Below the pieces are notes generated by a model that saw only the letters and a program-made list of their open reading frames with translations, was not told where the DNA came from and did not search any database. Positions 1 to 8,254 of a stretch of 24,290 nucleotides of DNA are shown here, piece after piece. The translations under genes were made by a program, and so were the position numbers. Source of the stretch: Spirochaeta sp. (GTDB lineage Bacteria > Spirochaetota > Spirochaetia > DSM-27196 > Alkalispirochaetaceae); assembly GCA_027859055.1 (NCBI GenBank), contig JAQIBO010000370.1, positions 1 to 24,290 of the forward strand, read 5' to 3'. Positions within the stretch are counted from its first letter, which is position 1; every line of letters begins with the position of its first letter.

Positions 1-253
1 CATCCGGTACGTGCCGCTCTTGGTATATCGCACCGTTCGGTCCCCGGCGACAACCTCCAGGAATCCCCCGTCACCGACGCGAATCTCCGTGCCCGCGGGA
101 ATTGCATCACCGACGAAGCTTTCCACCCACCCCGCTCCATCACGGTACTCGACAACTCCTTCGAGGTACACGACAAACGCGTCCTGCGCAGGCAGGGTCG
201 CCAGACAGAGGGTCATCAACACACACGCCGCCACCAGTGTTCTTCCGCGCATA
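1..253 (-). CDS. FecR-domain secreted protein, N-terminal part (truncated by window edge)
   Basis: The reading frame runs off the left edge, so only about 84 N-terminal residues are visible. The protein begins MRGRTLVAACVLMTLCLATL and then PAQDAF, which is a typical Sec signal peptide with a likely signal peptidase I site after PAQ. The mature part (GVVEYRDGAGWVES..., GTEIRVGDGGFLEV, DRTVRYTKSGTY) has the spacing of a FecR domain, as found in periplasmic or surface proteins. The start at 253 is preferred because AAGGAG lies 6 bases upstream. A second ATG at 259 directly abuts that Shine-Dalgarno sequence and is less likely. The role is unknown. In spirochaetes such proteins are usually of undetermined function and need not be sigma regulators; no sigma factor gene is visible here. 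Confidence 0.7.
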
Positions 254-348
254 CGCATCTCCTTGCCCGTACACAATAGCTGATTTGACGCGTTTATACA
301 GGGTGAACAGGGTGATCACTGCCGGTTGTTTATGCTTCTTGTCCGCGT

Positions 349-1788
349 CTATTCCCCGTCGTACGCCTCGTGAATCGTTTTCAGCGTATCCTCCAGGTTG
401 GCGGTTAAGTTTTTGTACGCTCTCTCGTTGATGCGGGTGTACATTTCGTGGGTGTCAGGGTCGGAGGCGAACGCGTCTTTTTCATGGACCATCGCGGCGA
501 CCGCGTCTTCGTATGTTTCGTAAAAGCCGGTGGCCACCGCGGCGGAGATCGCCGCACCAAGGGCCGCAGCTCCATTTACCACGTTGCGAACCGCCGTGAC
601 GCCGAAGACATCGGCAACGATCTGCATAAAAAGATCACTGTTGGACCCGCCACCACACACGATCAGTTTCTCCGGCACCACACCGAGATCGGCGTTCATC
701 CCGTCGAAGTTGTTTTTCATCCGCATCGTGATCCCTTCCATGAGGGCGCGGTAGATGTGCCCGCGGGTATGGCGTTGATCAAAGCCGATCATCACACCTT
801 TTTTATGGAGTTCCGTTGCCGGCGCCAACCAGTCGGGAGCGATAAGCAACCCGTCGGCCCCCGCCGGAACGGGACTCGCTTCGTCTTCCAGCACCTGTTC
901 CACGCTTTGGCCGCTACCGCGAGCTTTTTCCGCAAGTTCCTCGCCGACAACGCTTTTCAGCCACGACACGTGCCACATTCCACCCCGGATACCGCCGCTT
1001 TCGTAGAGGTAGCGGTACGGAATTGAGGACAGATTGGTGAAGAAGTTGTCCGTGTCGGCGCGGTTCCGGCTTCCGGTGACCATTGAGGTGATGTAGGTAC
1101 CCAGCGACAGCAGTCCGACTCCCGGTGCGATCAGTCCCGTTCCAAGCGCCTCCACCGCTTTGTCGTTGGCGGTAGAAACGACCGGAAGGCCTTCCGGCAA
1201 CCCCGTTTCCGCCGCGGCCTGTGCAGTTACGTGGCCCAGCACTTCACCGGGCAGGTGCATTTCAGGCAGTTTTTCCCGGGGAATGTTGAACTTCTGAAAA
1301 TGTTCTTCGTCTTCCGACCATTGCCAGGAGTCCATATCAACGGGAAACTGGTACTGAAACGCATTTGCGATCGTGTCCCTGAGTTCCCCGGTCAGCCGGA
1401 ACGTGAGATACCCGGACGTTGATCCGGTGTACCCGATTTCCGGGTCGTCCTGGTAGGTATCGTAGGCACGGACGTCCATCCAGCTCATTACCGGCGCAGC
1501 GAGGGAGCCGTCGGGTTTCAGGAACACGCGACAACATCGGATGGAACAGAGCCCCATTCCCTGGATCGCGCCCGTGTCACCGTCGAAGGTGTCAAACAGG
1601 CGCCGCAGCGCACCGGTGAGGCTGTCCCACAGATCGTCATCGGGATGTTCCACCCACCCAATCTGCCGGTTGATCATCGGCCGCAGCGCCTGACTGGCGG
1701 TACAGATCACCTCACCGGACTGATTGATGATGTAGACTTTCGTGCTCTGAGAACCGCTGTCCACACCGAGAAAATACGTATCACCCAT
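349..1788 (-). CDS. FGGY-family carbohydrate kinase (YgcE/xylulokinase-like)
   Basis: The 479-residue protein has the usual FGGY kinase length. The N-terminus GVDSGSQSTKVYI is the phosphate-binding strand-turn of the actin-like ATPase fold. ANDKAVEALGTG, near the middle, is where the catalytic Asp of xylulokinases and related kinases lies. GGGSNSDLFMQIVADV and NGAAALGAAISA form the C-terminal ATP-binding FGGY signature. It is expected to phosphorylate a sugar, ketose or polyol in the cytoplasm, but the substrate cannot be read from sequence. It is the last gene of the five-gene minus-strand operon, 65 bases after the dehydrogenase, with its own AGGTGGAG Shine-Dalgarno sequence 7 bases before the ATG. 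With the dehydrogenase, ETF pair and FAD oxidase upstream it matches the components of the E. coli ygc cluster, in which ygcE is the kinase. Confidence 0.88.
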   Translation of the reverse strand: MGDTYFLGVDSGSQSTKVYIINQSGEVICTASQALRPMINRQIGWVEHPDDDLWDSLTGALRRLFDTFDGDTGAIQGMGLCSIRCCRVFLKPDGSLAAPVMSWMDVRAYDTYQDDPEIGYTGSTSGYLTFRLTGELRDTIANAFQYQFPVDMDSWQWSEDEEHFQKFNIPREKLPEMHLPGEVLGHVTAQAAAETGLPEGLPVVSTANDKAVEALGTGLIAPGVGLLSLGTYITSMVTGSRNRADTDNFFTNLSSIPYRYLYESGGIRGGMWHVSWLKSVVGEELAEKARGSGQSVEQVLEDEASPVPAGADGLLIAPDWLAPATELHKKGVMIGFDQRHTRGHIYRALMEGITMRMKNNFDGMNADLGVVPEKLIVCGGGSNSDLFMQIVADVFGVTAVRNVVNGAAALGAAISAAVATGFYETYEDAVAAMVHEKDAFASDPDTHEMYTRINERAYKNLTANLEDTLKTIHEAYDGE

Positions 1789-1853
1789 CTTTTTGCTCCA
1801 CCTGAAGTTCGTCCGATGTCGAGGAACGCGCCGGCGGCGACACGCTCTGTTGC

Positions 1854-2630
1854 TTACCGCGTGAGAAATCCGCCGTCCACGACCAGAATATGGCCGTTCA
1901 CAAACTGTGATGCTTTACTCGCGAGAAACACGGTGGTTCCCATGAGGTCGGCAACGTCACCCCATCGCCCGACGGGAGAATGGTCGATCACCCATTTGTT
2001 GCGCTCCGGGTCGCTCCGCGTTTTTTCGGTCACGTTGGTCGCAAAATATCCCGGCGCAATCCCGTTTACCTGGATGTCGTACTGCGCCAGTTCGTCGCAT
2101 AACGCCTTCGTCAGTCCGGCGATCGCGTGTTTTGTTGCTGCGTAGGCCGGTGACCACTGGCCACCGAGAAAACTGTACAACGAGCCGATATTGATGATCT
2201 TTCCGCTGCGCTGTTCGATCATGTGAAGTGCCGCCTCATGAGAGATCTCGAACGTCGCGGTCAGATTGACCTGTACCATCAGATCCCATTCTGTACGCGA
2301 GTATTCTTTGAACTCCTTATTTCGGCTGACCCCGGCGCAGTTCACCAGGATGTCGACAGACCCGAACTCCTGGACGCACCGCTCGACGGTCTGTTTGGGG
2401 AGTCCCGGTTGCGTGAGGTCCGCCGGCATATACGCCGCCTTCACCCCCTCCGCTTCAATGAGGGCGGTGAACTCCGGATCGTCGGGCATGATGCTCGGCA
2501 TCAAAACGTTTGCGCCGGCTTTTGCCAACGCCAGGGAGAACGCCTGTCCAAGACCGGTGTTTCCACCGGTGACGATCGCGTTCTTACCGGTAAGCGAGAA
2601 AAATTCCATGTTGAAATCGGTGATATTCAT
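1854..2630 (-). CDS. Short-chain dehydrogenase/reductase (KduD/YgcW-like)
   Basis: This is a 258-residue classical SDR, a normal length for the family. The Rossmann motif TGGNTGLG covers residues 21-28, NCAG is at 97-100, and the catalytic residues are Ser150 (IINIGS) and Tyr163-x3-Lys167 (YAATK). The C-terminal VDGGF matches gluconate 5-dehydrogenase and 2-deoxygluconate 3-dehydrogenase relatives. It probably carries out NAD(P)-dependent oxidation or reduction of a sugar acid or polyol. The ATG at 2630 overlaps the etfA stop (ATGA arrangement), and a strong GGAGGAG lies 5 bases upstream, which fixes the start and indicates translational coupling. It corresponds to ygcW in the E. coli ygc cluster. 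The exact substrate is not known. Confidence 0.88.
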   Translation of the reverse strand: MNITDFNMEFFSLTGKNAIVTGGNTGLGQAFSLALAKAGANVLMPSIMPDDPEFTALIEAEGVKAAYMPADLTQPGLPKQTVERCVQEFGSVDILVNCAGVSRNKEFKEYSRTEWDLMVQVNLTATFEISHEAALHMIEQRSGKIINIGSLYSFLGGQWSPAYAATKHAIAGLTKALCDELAQYDIQVNGIAPGYFATNVTEKTRSDPERNKWVIDHSPVGRWGDVADLMGTTVFLASKASQFVNGHILVVDGGFLTR

Positions 2631-3655
2631 GCGTCTCCTCCATGATCTGTTGGTGTGGGTTCTGTCGTATCGTGAGGTTCGGGTGGTACCGTTCCGTTCC
2701 GTTTGATTCTCTCAACCAGGCGAGGGATAAACGTCCGGGCGTCGCCTTCAACCACGATGTCTGCACGGCTGCAAATCGGCGCTGTGCGGTCGGTGTTGAC
2801 CGCGATGATATACTCGGCGTTTTTCAGTCCGACGATATGCTGGATGGAACCGGATATCCCGACGGCGATGTACAGCCGCGGACTGACCGTTTTTCCGGAC
2901 TGACCGACCTGAATGTAACGCGGTGCCTTGCCGCTGTCGACGACGCGGCGACTCGCGGAAACCATCGCGTGCAGGTGCGACGCCAGCGTTTCCAAATCGT
3001 CGAAGTTGCGCATCACCCCGCCGCCACCAGAGACGAGAACATCGCTTTCGCGGATATCGTAGGATTCGTCTTTCGTCCGTCGTTTTACCAGACGAAGACG
3101 CGGCGGACGCAGGTTGTGCGGTGCAGCGGTGATCGTTTCCGTCTTTCGTCGGCGCGAGCCGTCGTGGACAAACGTGTTCTGTCGAACCGTGAGCATGATC
3201 GGGCCGCCCCCGCGGCACACCACCGCCGCGAGCATTCGTCCGCTGAACGCCGGGCGAACAAGATGTATCCTGTCTCCATCGTGACGAATCTCGGTCACGT
3301 CGGCGACCAGCCCGGTGTGGAGGCGCATCGCCGTACGGGGCGCGGTGCTTCGTCCGAACGTCGTTGCGAGAAACAGGACCGCGGTAAACCGGTACGTATC
3401 GTGGAGTTCCGCGATGCATGCAGCCACGCCGGCTGCATCATACGGGGAGACGGTTTCGTCGGGTACGCGGAGAATACCGTCCACTGCGCCATCGAGAAAC
3501 CGATCGCCTCCGGACGCGCCGTCCGGTGCGTTTTCACCGATATACAAGCCGTACACGGTGTATGTGTCCGGTCCGTACATCCGGTCGAGTACACCGGTGA
3601 GCTCCAGCGACGCGTGGGCATTGTCGGGGTCTATGTAGATCAGCGCGTTGTTCAT
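2627..3655 (-). CDS. etfA: Electron transfer flavoprotein alpha subunit (EtfA/YgcQ-like)
   Basis: The 342-residue protein carries the FAD-binding C-terminal half of ETF alpha: VGQSGKTVSPRLYIAVGISG, then SIQHIVGLKNAEYIIAVNTD and API. The N-terminal half is more divergent, as usual. The last 15-20 residues form a Pro/Thr-rich tail (PPEPHDTTEPTPTDHGG) beyond the conserved domain. With EtfB it forms a cytoplasmic heterodimer that takes electrons from flavin dehydrogenases. The likely donor is the FAD oxidase encoded first in this operon. The start overlaps the etfB stop by 4 bases (ATGA), with AAGGAT 9 bases upstream. No ETF:quinone oxidoreductase gene is visible in the window, so the final acceptor is unknown. 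Confidence 0.9.
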   Translation of the reverse strand: MNNALIYIDPDNAHASLELTGVLDRMYGPDTYTVYGLYIGENAPDGASGGDRFLDGAVDGILRVPDETVSPYDAAGVAACIAELHDTYRFTAVLFLATTFGRSTAPRTAMRLHTGLVADVTEIRHDGDRIHLVRPAFSGRMLAAVVCRGGGPIMLTVRQNTFVHDGSRRRKTETITAAPHNLRPPRLRLVKRRTKDESYDIRESDVLVSGGGGVMRNFDDLETLASHLHAMVSASRRVVDSGKAPRYIQVGQSGKTVSPRLYIAVGISGSIQHIVGLKNAEYIIAVNTDRTAPICSRADIVVEGDARTFIPRLVERIKRNGTVPPEPHDTTEPTPTDHGGDA

Positions 3656-4452
3656 GGGCGCAGAAATCCTTTTTCGATGAGAAACCGATAGACCGTTTCA
3701 ACACCGTCGTCGTCGGGTCCGACAACCGTTGTGTCCGTACGTTCGAACGTTTTGACTTCCACCCCGGCGACGGCGGTCGGCGAGCCGGTAAGTCCAAGCT
3801 CGTCATCGTCGAAACCGAGTTCTTCGTTTGTTACCGTATCAATCTTGTCGCTGACGTCGCGACTGAGGTTCTCGTAGGAGATATAGGGAAGCTTCCATTT
3901 GGTGGAATAGCTGAATCCGATGATTGCGGGGAGGTCAAGCTCAAACGTCAGGACCTCTCCTTCGGTGTCGACATCCACGGTTATGCCTCCGTCGGAGAGG
4001 GCTTCTGTGTGTGCATCGGCAACGTGGGAGAGGTGCGGAAGGTCGAGAAGCTCCGCGACCTGGGCCGGGACGTGGGCGGTCCCACCGTCAAGCGTATGGG
4101 TGCCGGTAAAGATACAGTCGTAGTTCTTGTGCGCCAGATATCTGGCAATGACGCGACTGGTCACGTAGGTGTCACTCCCCACGAACCGCGGATCGGAGAT
4201 GAGCGTCGCCCGGTCGACGCCGCGGCGTATCAGATCTTCGAGGTGCGCTACGGCTCCTTTTGGAGCCATAGTGACCGTCTCGATTGAGGTCCCGGGAACT
4301 TCGTTCTTAATCGACAGAGCGCGGGCCAGGGCCGTTGCATCCTCAGGGTTGATGAGTTGGTGCACGTTGCTCCGGACCAGGACGTTCTTCTCGTAGTCAT
4401 ACTTGAAGTTTTCAACGTCCGGCACCGGTTTTACAAAACACAGGATGTGCAT
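3652..4452 (-). CDS. etfB: Electron transfer flavoprotein beta subunit (EtfB/YgcR-like)
   Basis: The protein starts MHILCFVKPVPDVENFKYD, the typical ETF beta N-terminus, followed by INPEDATALARAL, MAPKGAVAHLEDLIRRGVDR and FTGTHTLDGGTAHVPAQVAE, which match the nucleotide-binding core of the family. The ATG at 4452 is preferred over an in-frame ATG 17 codons upstream because the family begins at M-x-I-x-V-x-V-K. That gives 266 residues, the usual length. The gene follows the FAD oxidase by 31 bases and overlaps etfA by 4 bases, so the two ETF subunits should be made in equal amounts. Confidence 0.9.
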   Translation of the reverse strand: MHILCFVKPVPDVENFKYDYEKNVLVRSNVHQLINPEDATALARALSIKNEVPGTSIETVTMAPKGAVAHLEDLIRRGVDRATLISDPRFVGSDTYVTSRVIARYLAHKNYDCIFTGTHTLDGGTAHVPAQVAELLDLPHLSHVADAHTEALSDGGITVDVDTEGEVLTFELDLPAIIGFSYSTKWKLPYISYENLSRDVSDKIDTVTNEELGFDDDELGLTGSPTAVAGVEVKTFERTDTTVVGPDDDGVETVYRFLIEKGFLRP

Positions 4453-4483
4453 ATCGGCCCCTGTCACCTTTGTGTTTTGAGCC

Positions 4484-5956
4484 CTATTTCTGGAACCTGG
4501 CACCCGCTTCCTGGTAGTAGATGGTGCCGAAGTTCATGATTCCATTGGGATCGAACGCCTGTTTCAGCTTTTCGAGCATGTAGTACGCCGAGCCGTGTTC
4601 ATCTTTGGTCCATTCGTTGCGGAACTTTCCGATGCCGTGGTGGTGGCACATGGATCCGCCGGCCTTGAGTGTTTCCTCAACGATGATCCGTTGAATCGGA
4701 TGGTGGTAGACGCGCATCTCGTCCTCGGGAGCACAGTTGATCGTGTAGTTATAGACGAAGTACATGTTTGTGCCGTTGATATAACTGTGGGAGGAGTGTC
4801 CACCCAGCATGGTGAGATCGTGGGCGCGGGGGAATTCGGCCTGAATACGATCGATGACTGTGCGGTAGAGCGTCGGAATCGTCTCCCAGTCGGCGGAAAC
4901 CTCCGTGGTGAATCCGTCGTGGACGTCGTTCTCTTTCATGCCCTCGAACTCGTCATCGATGTCCTGTTGTGACCAGTTGAGGTTGTTGAACCACGTCTCG
5001 ATAAACTCGCTGGGCACCTCTTCGATGATATCGTCGCGATACAGCTCCACCGCCTCTTCGATTCCCGCGCAGGTGGCATCAACGATATTCTTTGGTCCTT
5101 CCGCCATAAACAGAAGAACGCATTTGTCCTTGTAAAAGTGGTAAAAGTGCTGGCGCGCGTCTTCCTCGGAGTACGCCCGCGCGACGGAGGGGCGGTACCC
5201 GTTTACCATCACTTCCCGCAGCACTTTGATGCCCGTTTCCAGGTCTTTGGTGAGATATCCGTAAAAGCGGTTGTTCTCCGGAAAGATGCGAAAGATCTTT
5301 ACCGTGACTTCGGTGATGTAGCACAGCGTGCCCTCATTGCCGATCGCGATGTGCCGAATATCCGGTCCACCGGCGCGGCGCGGGACGTTTTTGATCCGGG
5401 AGATGTGACCGTCGGGAAAGACGCACTCCAGACCGACCACCATATCCTCTATACCGCCGTACAGGGTGGAAAACTGGCCGATGCTCCGGGTGGCAACAAG
5501 GCCTCCCAGTTTGGCAACCGGCTTGGACTGCGGTGAGTGGCCTGTAGTAAGCCCCTCTTTTCGCAGTTCGTCCTCAAGGTCCTGCAGTGCCACACCGGCC
5601 TGAACCGTGGCCTGCATGTTGTACCCGTCGATCTTTACGATCCGATCCAGGTGAAGCGTATCGACGACGAGGGTGAGTTCTTTCCAGTTCTCCAGGCCTC
5701 CCTCGGTTGCGGTTTTCCCGGCACGCGCTATGACGTTGACCCCACGGTCGTTACAAAAAGTCAGGAGTTGTGCGACCTCCTCGGTAGATGCGGGATACAC
5801 GATCGCCGTCGGTACCGGTACGTCGAGAACCCTCCGCGCTTTGGCGTACTTTTTGTACCGGTCTGCAGACGCGTCGTAAAGCTCTTCCGTGTCGGTATTT
5901 ATCTGTTCCGGCGTCAAAATAGTCTGCAGTTCTCGTAACAGTTGTTTTTGTTCCAA
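4484..5956 (-). CDS. FAD-binding oxidase, GlcD/AGPS type (YgcU-like)
   Basis: The 490-residue protein has an FAD_binding_4 (PCMH) domain from about residue 45 to 230, with IVYPASTEEVAQLL, VNVIARAGKTATEG, LGGLVATRSIGQFST and the characteristic AIGNEGTLCYITEV. The C-terminal cap domain contains MCHHHGIGKFRNEW at about 435-448; the His triplet is typical of alkyldihydroxyacetonephosphate synthase and glycolate oxidase GlcD relatives. It probably oxidises a hydroxy acid or polyol and passes electrons to the ETF encoded directly downstream. The start is TTG at 5956 (MEQKQLLREL). No ATG is in frame before the upstream stop codon, and GGGAG lies 10 bases upstream. It is the first gene of the operon and corresponds to ygcU of the E. 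coli ygc cluster. Confidence 0.86.
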   Translation of the reverse strand: MEQKQLLRELQTILTPEQINTDTEELYDASADRYKKYAKARRVLDVPVPTAIVYPASTEEVAQLLTFCNDRGVNVIARAGKTATEGGLENWKELTLVVDTLHLDRIVKIDGYNMQATVQAGVALQDLEDELRKEGLTTGHSPQSKPVAKLGGLVATRSIGQFSTLYGGIEDMVVGLECVFPDGHISRIKNVPRRAGGPDIRHIAIGNEGTLCYITEVTVKIFRIFPENNRFYGYLTKDLETGIKVLREVMVNGYRPSVARAYSEEDARQHFYHFYKDKCVLLFMAEGPKNIVDATCAGIEEAVELYRDDIIEEVPSEFIETWFNNLNWSQQDIDDEFEGMKENDVHDGFTTEVSADWETIPTLYRTVIDRIQAEFPRAHDLTMLGGHSSHSYINGTNMYFVYNYTINCAPEDEMRVYHHPIQRIIVEETLKAGGSMCHHHGIGKFRNEWTKDEHGSAYYMLEKLKQAFDPNGIMNFGTIYYQEAGARFQK

Positions 5957-5991
5957 AGTGGTATATCTCCCGTCTGGTTGTCTTTCCCCCC

Positions 5992-6020
5992 AGAGTAGAA
6001 CTACTGCCCGCCTCTGTCAA
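5992..6020 (-). promoter_or_regulatory. Promoter of the FAD oxidase-ETF-SDR-kinase operon
   Basis: On the minus strand TTGACA (6020-6015) is followed after exactly 17 bases by TACTCT (5997-5992). The -35 is a perfect consensus. The predicted transcription start is near 5985, giving a leader of about 29 bases that contains the GGGAG before the TTG start. The -35 box lies directly beside the palindrome at 6022-6032. Confidence 0.7.
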
Positions 6021-6021
6021 C

Positions 6022-6032
6022 GAAAATTTTCC
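6022..6032. promoter_or_regulatory. Candidate RpiR operator 1 (GAAAATTTTCC)
   Basis: A perfect palindrome GAAAATTTTC, with one more C extending it, abuts the -35 box of the catabolic operon. Its centre is about 41 bases upstream of the predicted start site. RpiR-family proteins usually bind AT-rich GAAA...TTTC inverted repeats, so this is a good candidate site for the divergent RpiR regulator. The position suits either repression by blocking the -35 region or class II activation. Confidence 0.5.
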
Positions 6033-6060
6033 TGTCATTTTGATAATTATTCAACTTATT

Positions 6061-6072
6061 GGAAAATTTTCC
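6061..6072. promoter_or_regulatory. Candidate RpiR operator 2 (GGAAAATTTTCC)
   Basis: This is a perfect 12-base palindrome sharing the GAAAATTTTCC core with the site at 6022-6032. The two centres are 40 bp apart, close to four helical turns, which would allow cooperative binding or looping by a dimer of dimers. It sits 65 bases before the rpiR ATG and overlaps a possible rpiR -10 region, so it could also give autoregulation. Confidence 0.5.
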
Positions 6073-6091
6073 AACTGAAGGGAGCCCCCTC

Positions 6092-6120
6092 TTCACATCG
6101 CCCGAATTTGGTGGTACTCA
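6092..6120 (+). promoter_or_regulatory. Possible rpiR promoter (weak assignment)
   Basis: TTCACA (6092-6097) and TACTCA (6115-6120) are separated by 17 bases, and the TACTC core resembles the divergent operon's -10. It would give a leader of about 10 bases. An alternative is TTGATA at 6040-6045 with the A/T run at 6062-6068 as -10, which would place operator 2 on the -10. I cannot decide between them. Confidence 0.3.
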
Positions 6121-6136
6121 ATTACACAGGACAGGG

Positions 6137-6851
6137 ATGATTGGAATCGACGAAACGAAATTGAACCACCTCGAACGAAAAGTGATCGAGGCGCTCGCCG
6201 CCTATGCGACGGACCATCCGGCGCCGAAAATTGTGGAGGCTGCCACGGTCTGCGGCTGTTCGGTGTCTCAGGTGTCAAAGGCGATCAAACGGGCGGGGTT
6301 TGGCGGGTACAAACAGTACATGCGCTACCTGTACGATGGAGAACTCCCGGAACAAACGCAACTCCGGGAGCTTGAGCGGCTCAAACAGATCATTGACGGG
6401 TTTGACCCGTCGCTGGTGAATGACTTTGTCGAACTGATCGGAAGCCACGCCAAGATAATCTTTTTCGGGTACGGGCCGTCACATATCTGTGCTCAGTACG
6501 TCGAGTACAAACTCCGGTTCTGTACCGACGCGTTCGTCACCACCCCGCCCGACGAAGCGTCGGTACGGAATATGGTGGACGATGGCAGTCTTCTCGTGAT
6601 TCTGACAACGACCGGCCAGTACCGCTCATTTCATGATGTTTGTCTCTTTGCGCGCAGTCGCGGTACCGATGTTGTGGTTGTTACCGAGGAGTTCAATTCC
6701 CGTCTCATGGCGGAGTGTGACCGGTATATGGTGTTGTCCCACCACCGCCAGCCGGACGAACTGAAGCCCTATCAGAAAACGCGGACCGTTTTCTTTATCT
6801 TTTTTGAGCAGGTGATTCAGCAGATCCTCGCGGAACGCCGGGAACGAGGAA

Positions 6852-6862
<11 letters not shown>
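6137..6862 (+). CDS. RpiR/MurR-family transcriptional regulator (HTH + SIS domain)
   Basis: The 241-residue protein has an N-terminal helix-turn-helix of about 75 residues (VCGCSVSQVSKAIKRAGFGG at about 38-57) and a C-terminal SIS domain (IIFFGYGPSHICAQYVEYKL at about 107-126; SLLVILTTTGQYRSFHDV at 151-168). That is the RpiR architecture, in which the SIS domain senses a phosphosugar. The ATG at 6137 has CAGGACAGGG directly upstream. Longer in-frame starts would need a TTG at 6059 with no Shine-Dalgarno sequence. It is divergent from the ETF/FAD oxidase operon and is its likely local regulator, perhaps sensing the product of the FGGY kinase. Its last 11 bases overlap the 3' end of the convergent diguanylate cyclase gene. 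Confidence 0.88.
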
Positions 6863-8153
<1,291 letters not shown>

Positions 8154-8168
8154 CGTATTGTTCCGGTA

Positions 8169-8197
8169 AGTGTGTATCGTTGGATTGGATCGGTCAA
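8169..8197 (-). promoter_or_regulatory. Promoter of the diguanylate cyclase gene
   Basis: On the minus strand TTGACC (8197-8192) and CACACT (8174-8169) have a 17-base spacer. The predicted start lies about 8 bases before the ATG at 8153, leaving no room for a Shine-Dalgarno sequence. The location supports the 8153 start over the upstream ATG at 8204. Confidence 0.5.
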
Positions 8198-8218
8198 GCG
8201 CCATGTTCTCAAGAGATG

Positions 8219-8247
8219 TTTCCAGCCCCGCGGTGATTGGTTACATT
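8219..8247 (+). promoter_or_regulatory. Promoter of the M23 peptidase gene (leaderless type)
   Basis: TTTCCA (8219-8224) and TACATT (8242-8247) are separated by 17 bases. The -10 ends 7 bases before the ATG at 8255, so transcription should start at or next to the start codon. No Shine-Dalgarno sequence is present. Confidence 0.45.
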
Positions 8248-8254
8248 ACCCACT

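Noticed and set aside
300..319. CAGGGTGA direct repeat plus GTGATCAC palindrome as an operator or terminator
   Set aside because: The repeats are only two short units with no link to a promoter I could place, and there is no T tract. This is not enough to call a site.
448..1026. Long plus-strand frame opposite the FGGY kinase gene
   Set aside because: It is an antisense shadow in GC-rich DNA. The encoded sequence has no recognisable domain, while the minus strand encodes a full FGGY kinase.
2642..3691. 349-codon plus-strand frame opposite etfA
   Set aside because: Antisense shadow: its composition is rich in Arg and His, it has no motif, and the minus-strand product is clearly ETF alpha.
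8154..8204. ATG at 8204 as the start of the diguanylate cyclase
   Set aside because: The extra 17 residues match nothing, and a good promoter (8169-8197, minus) lies inside this stretch.
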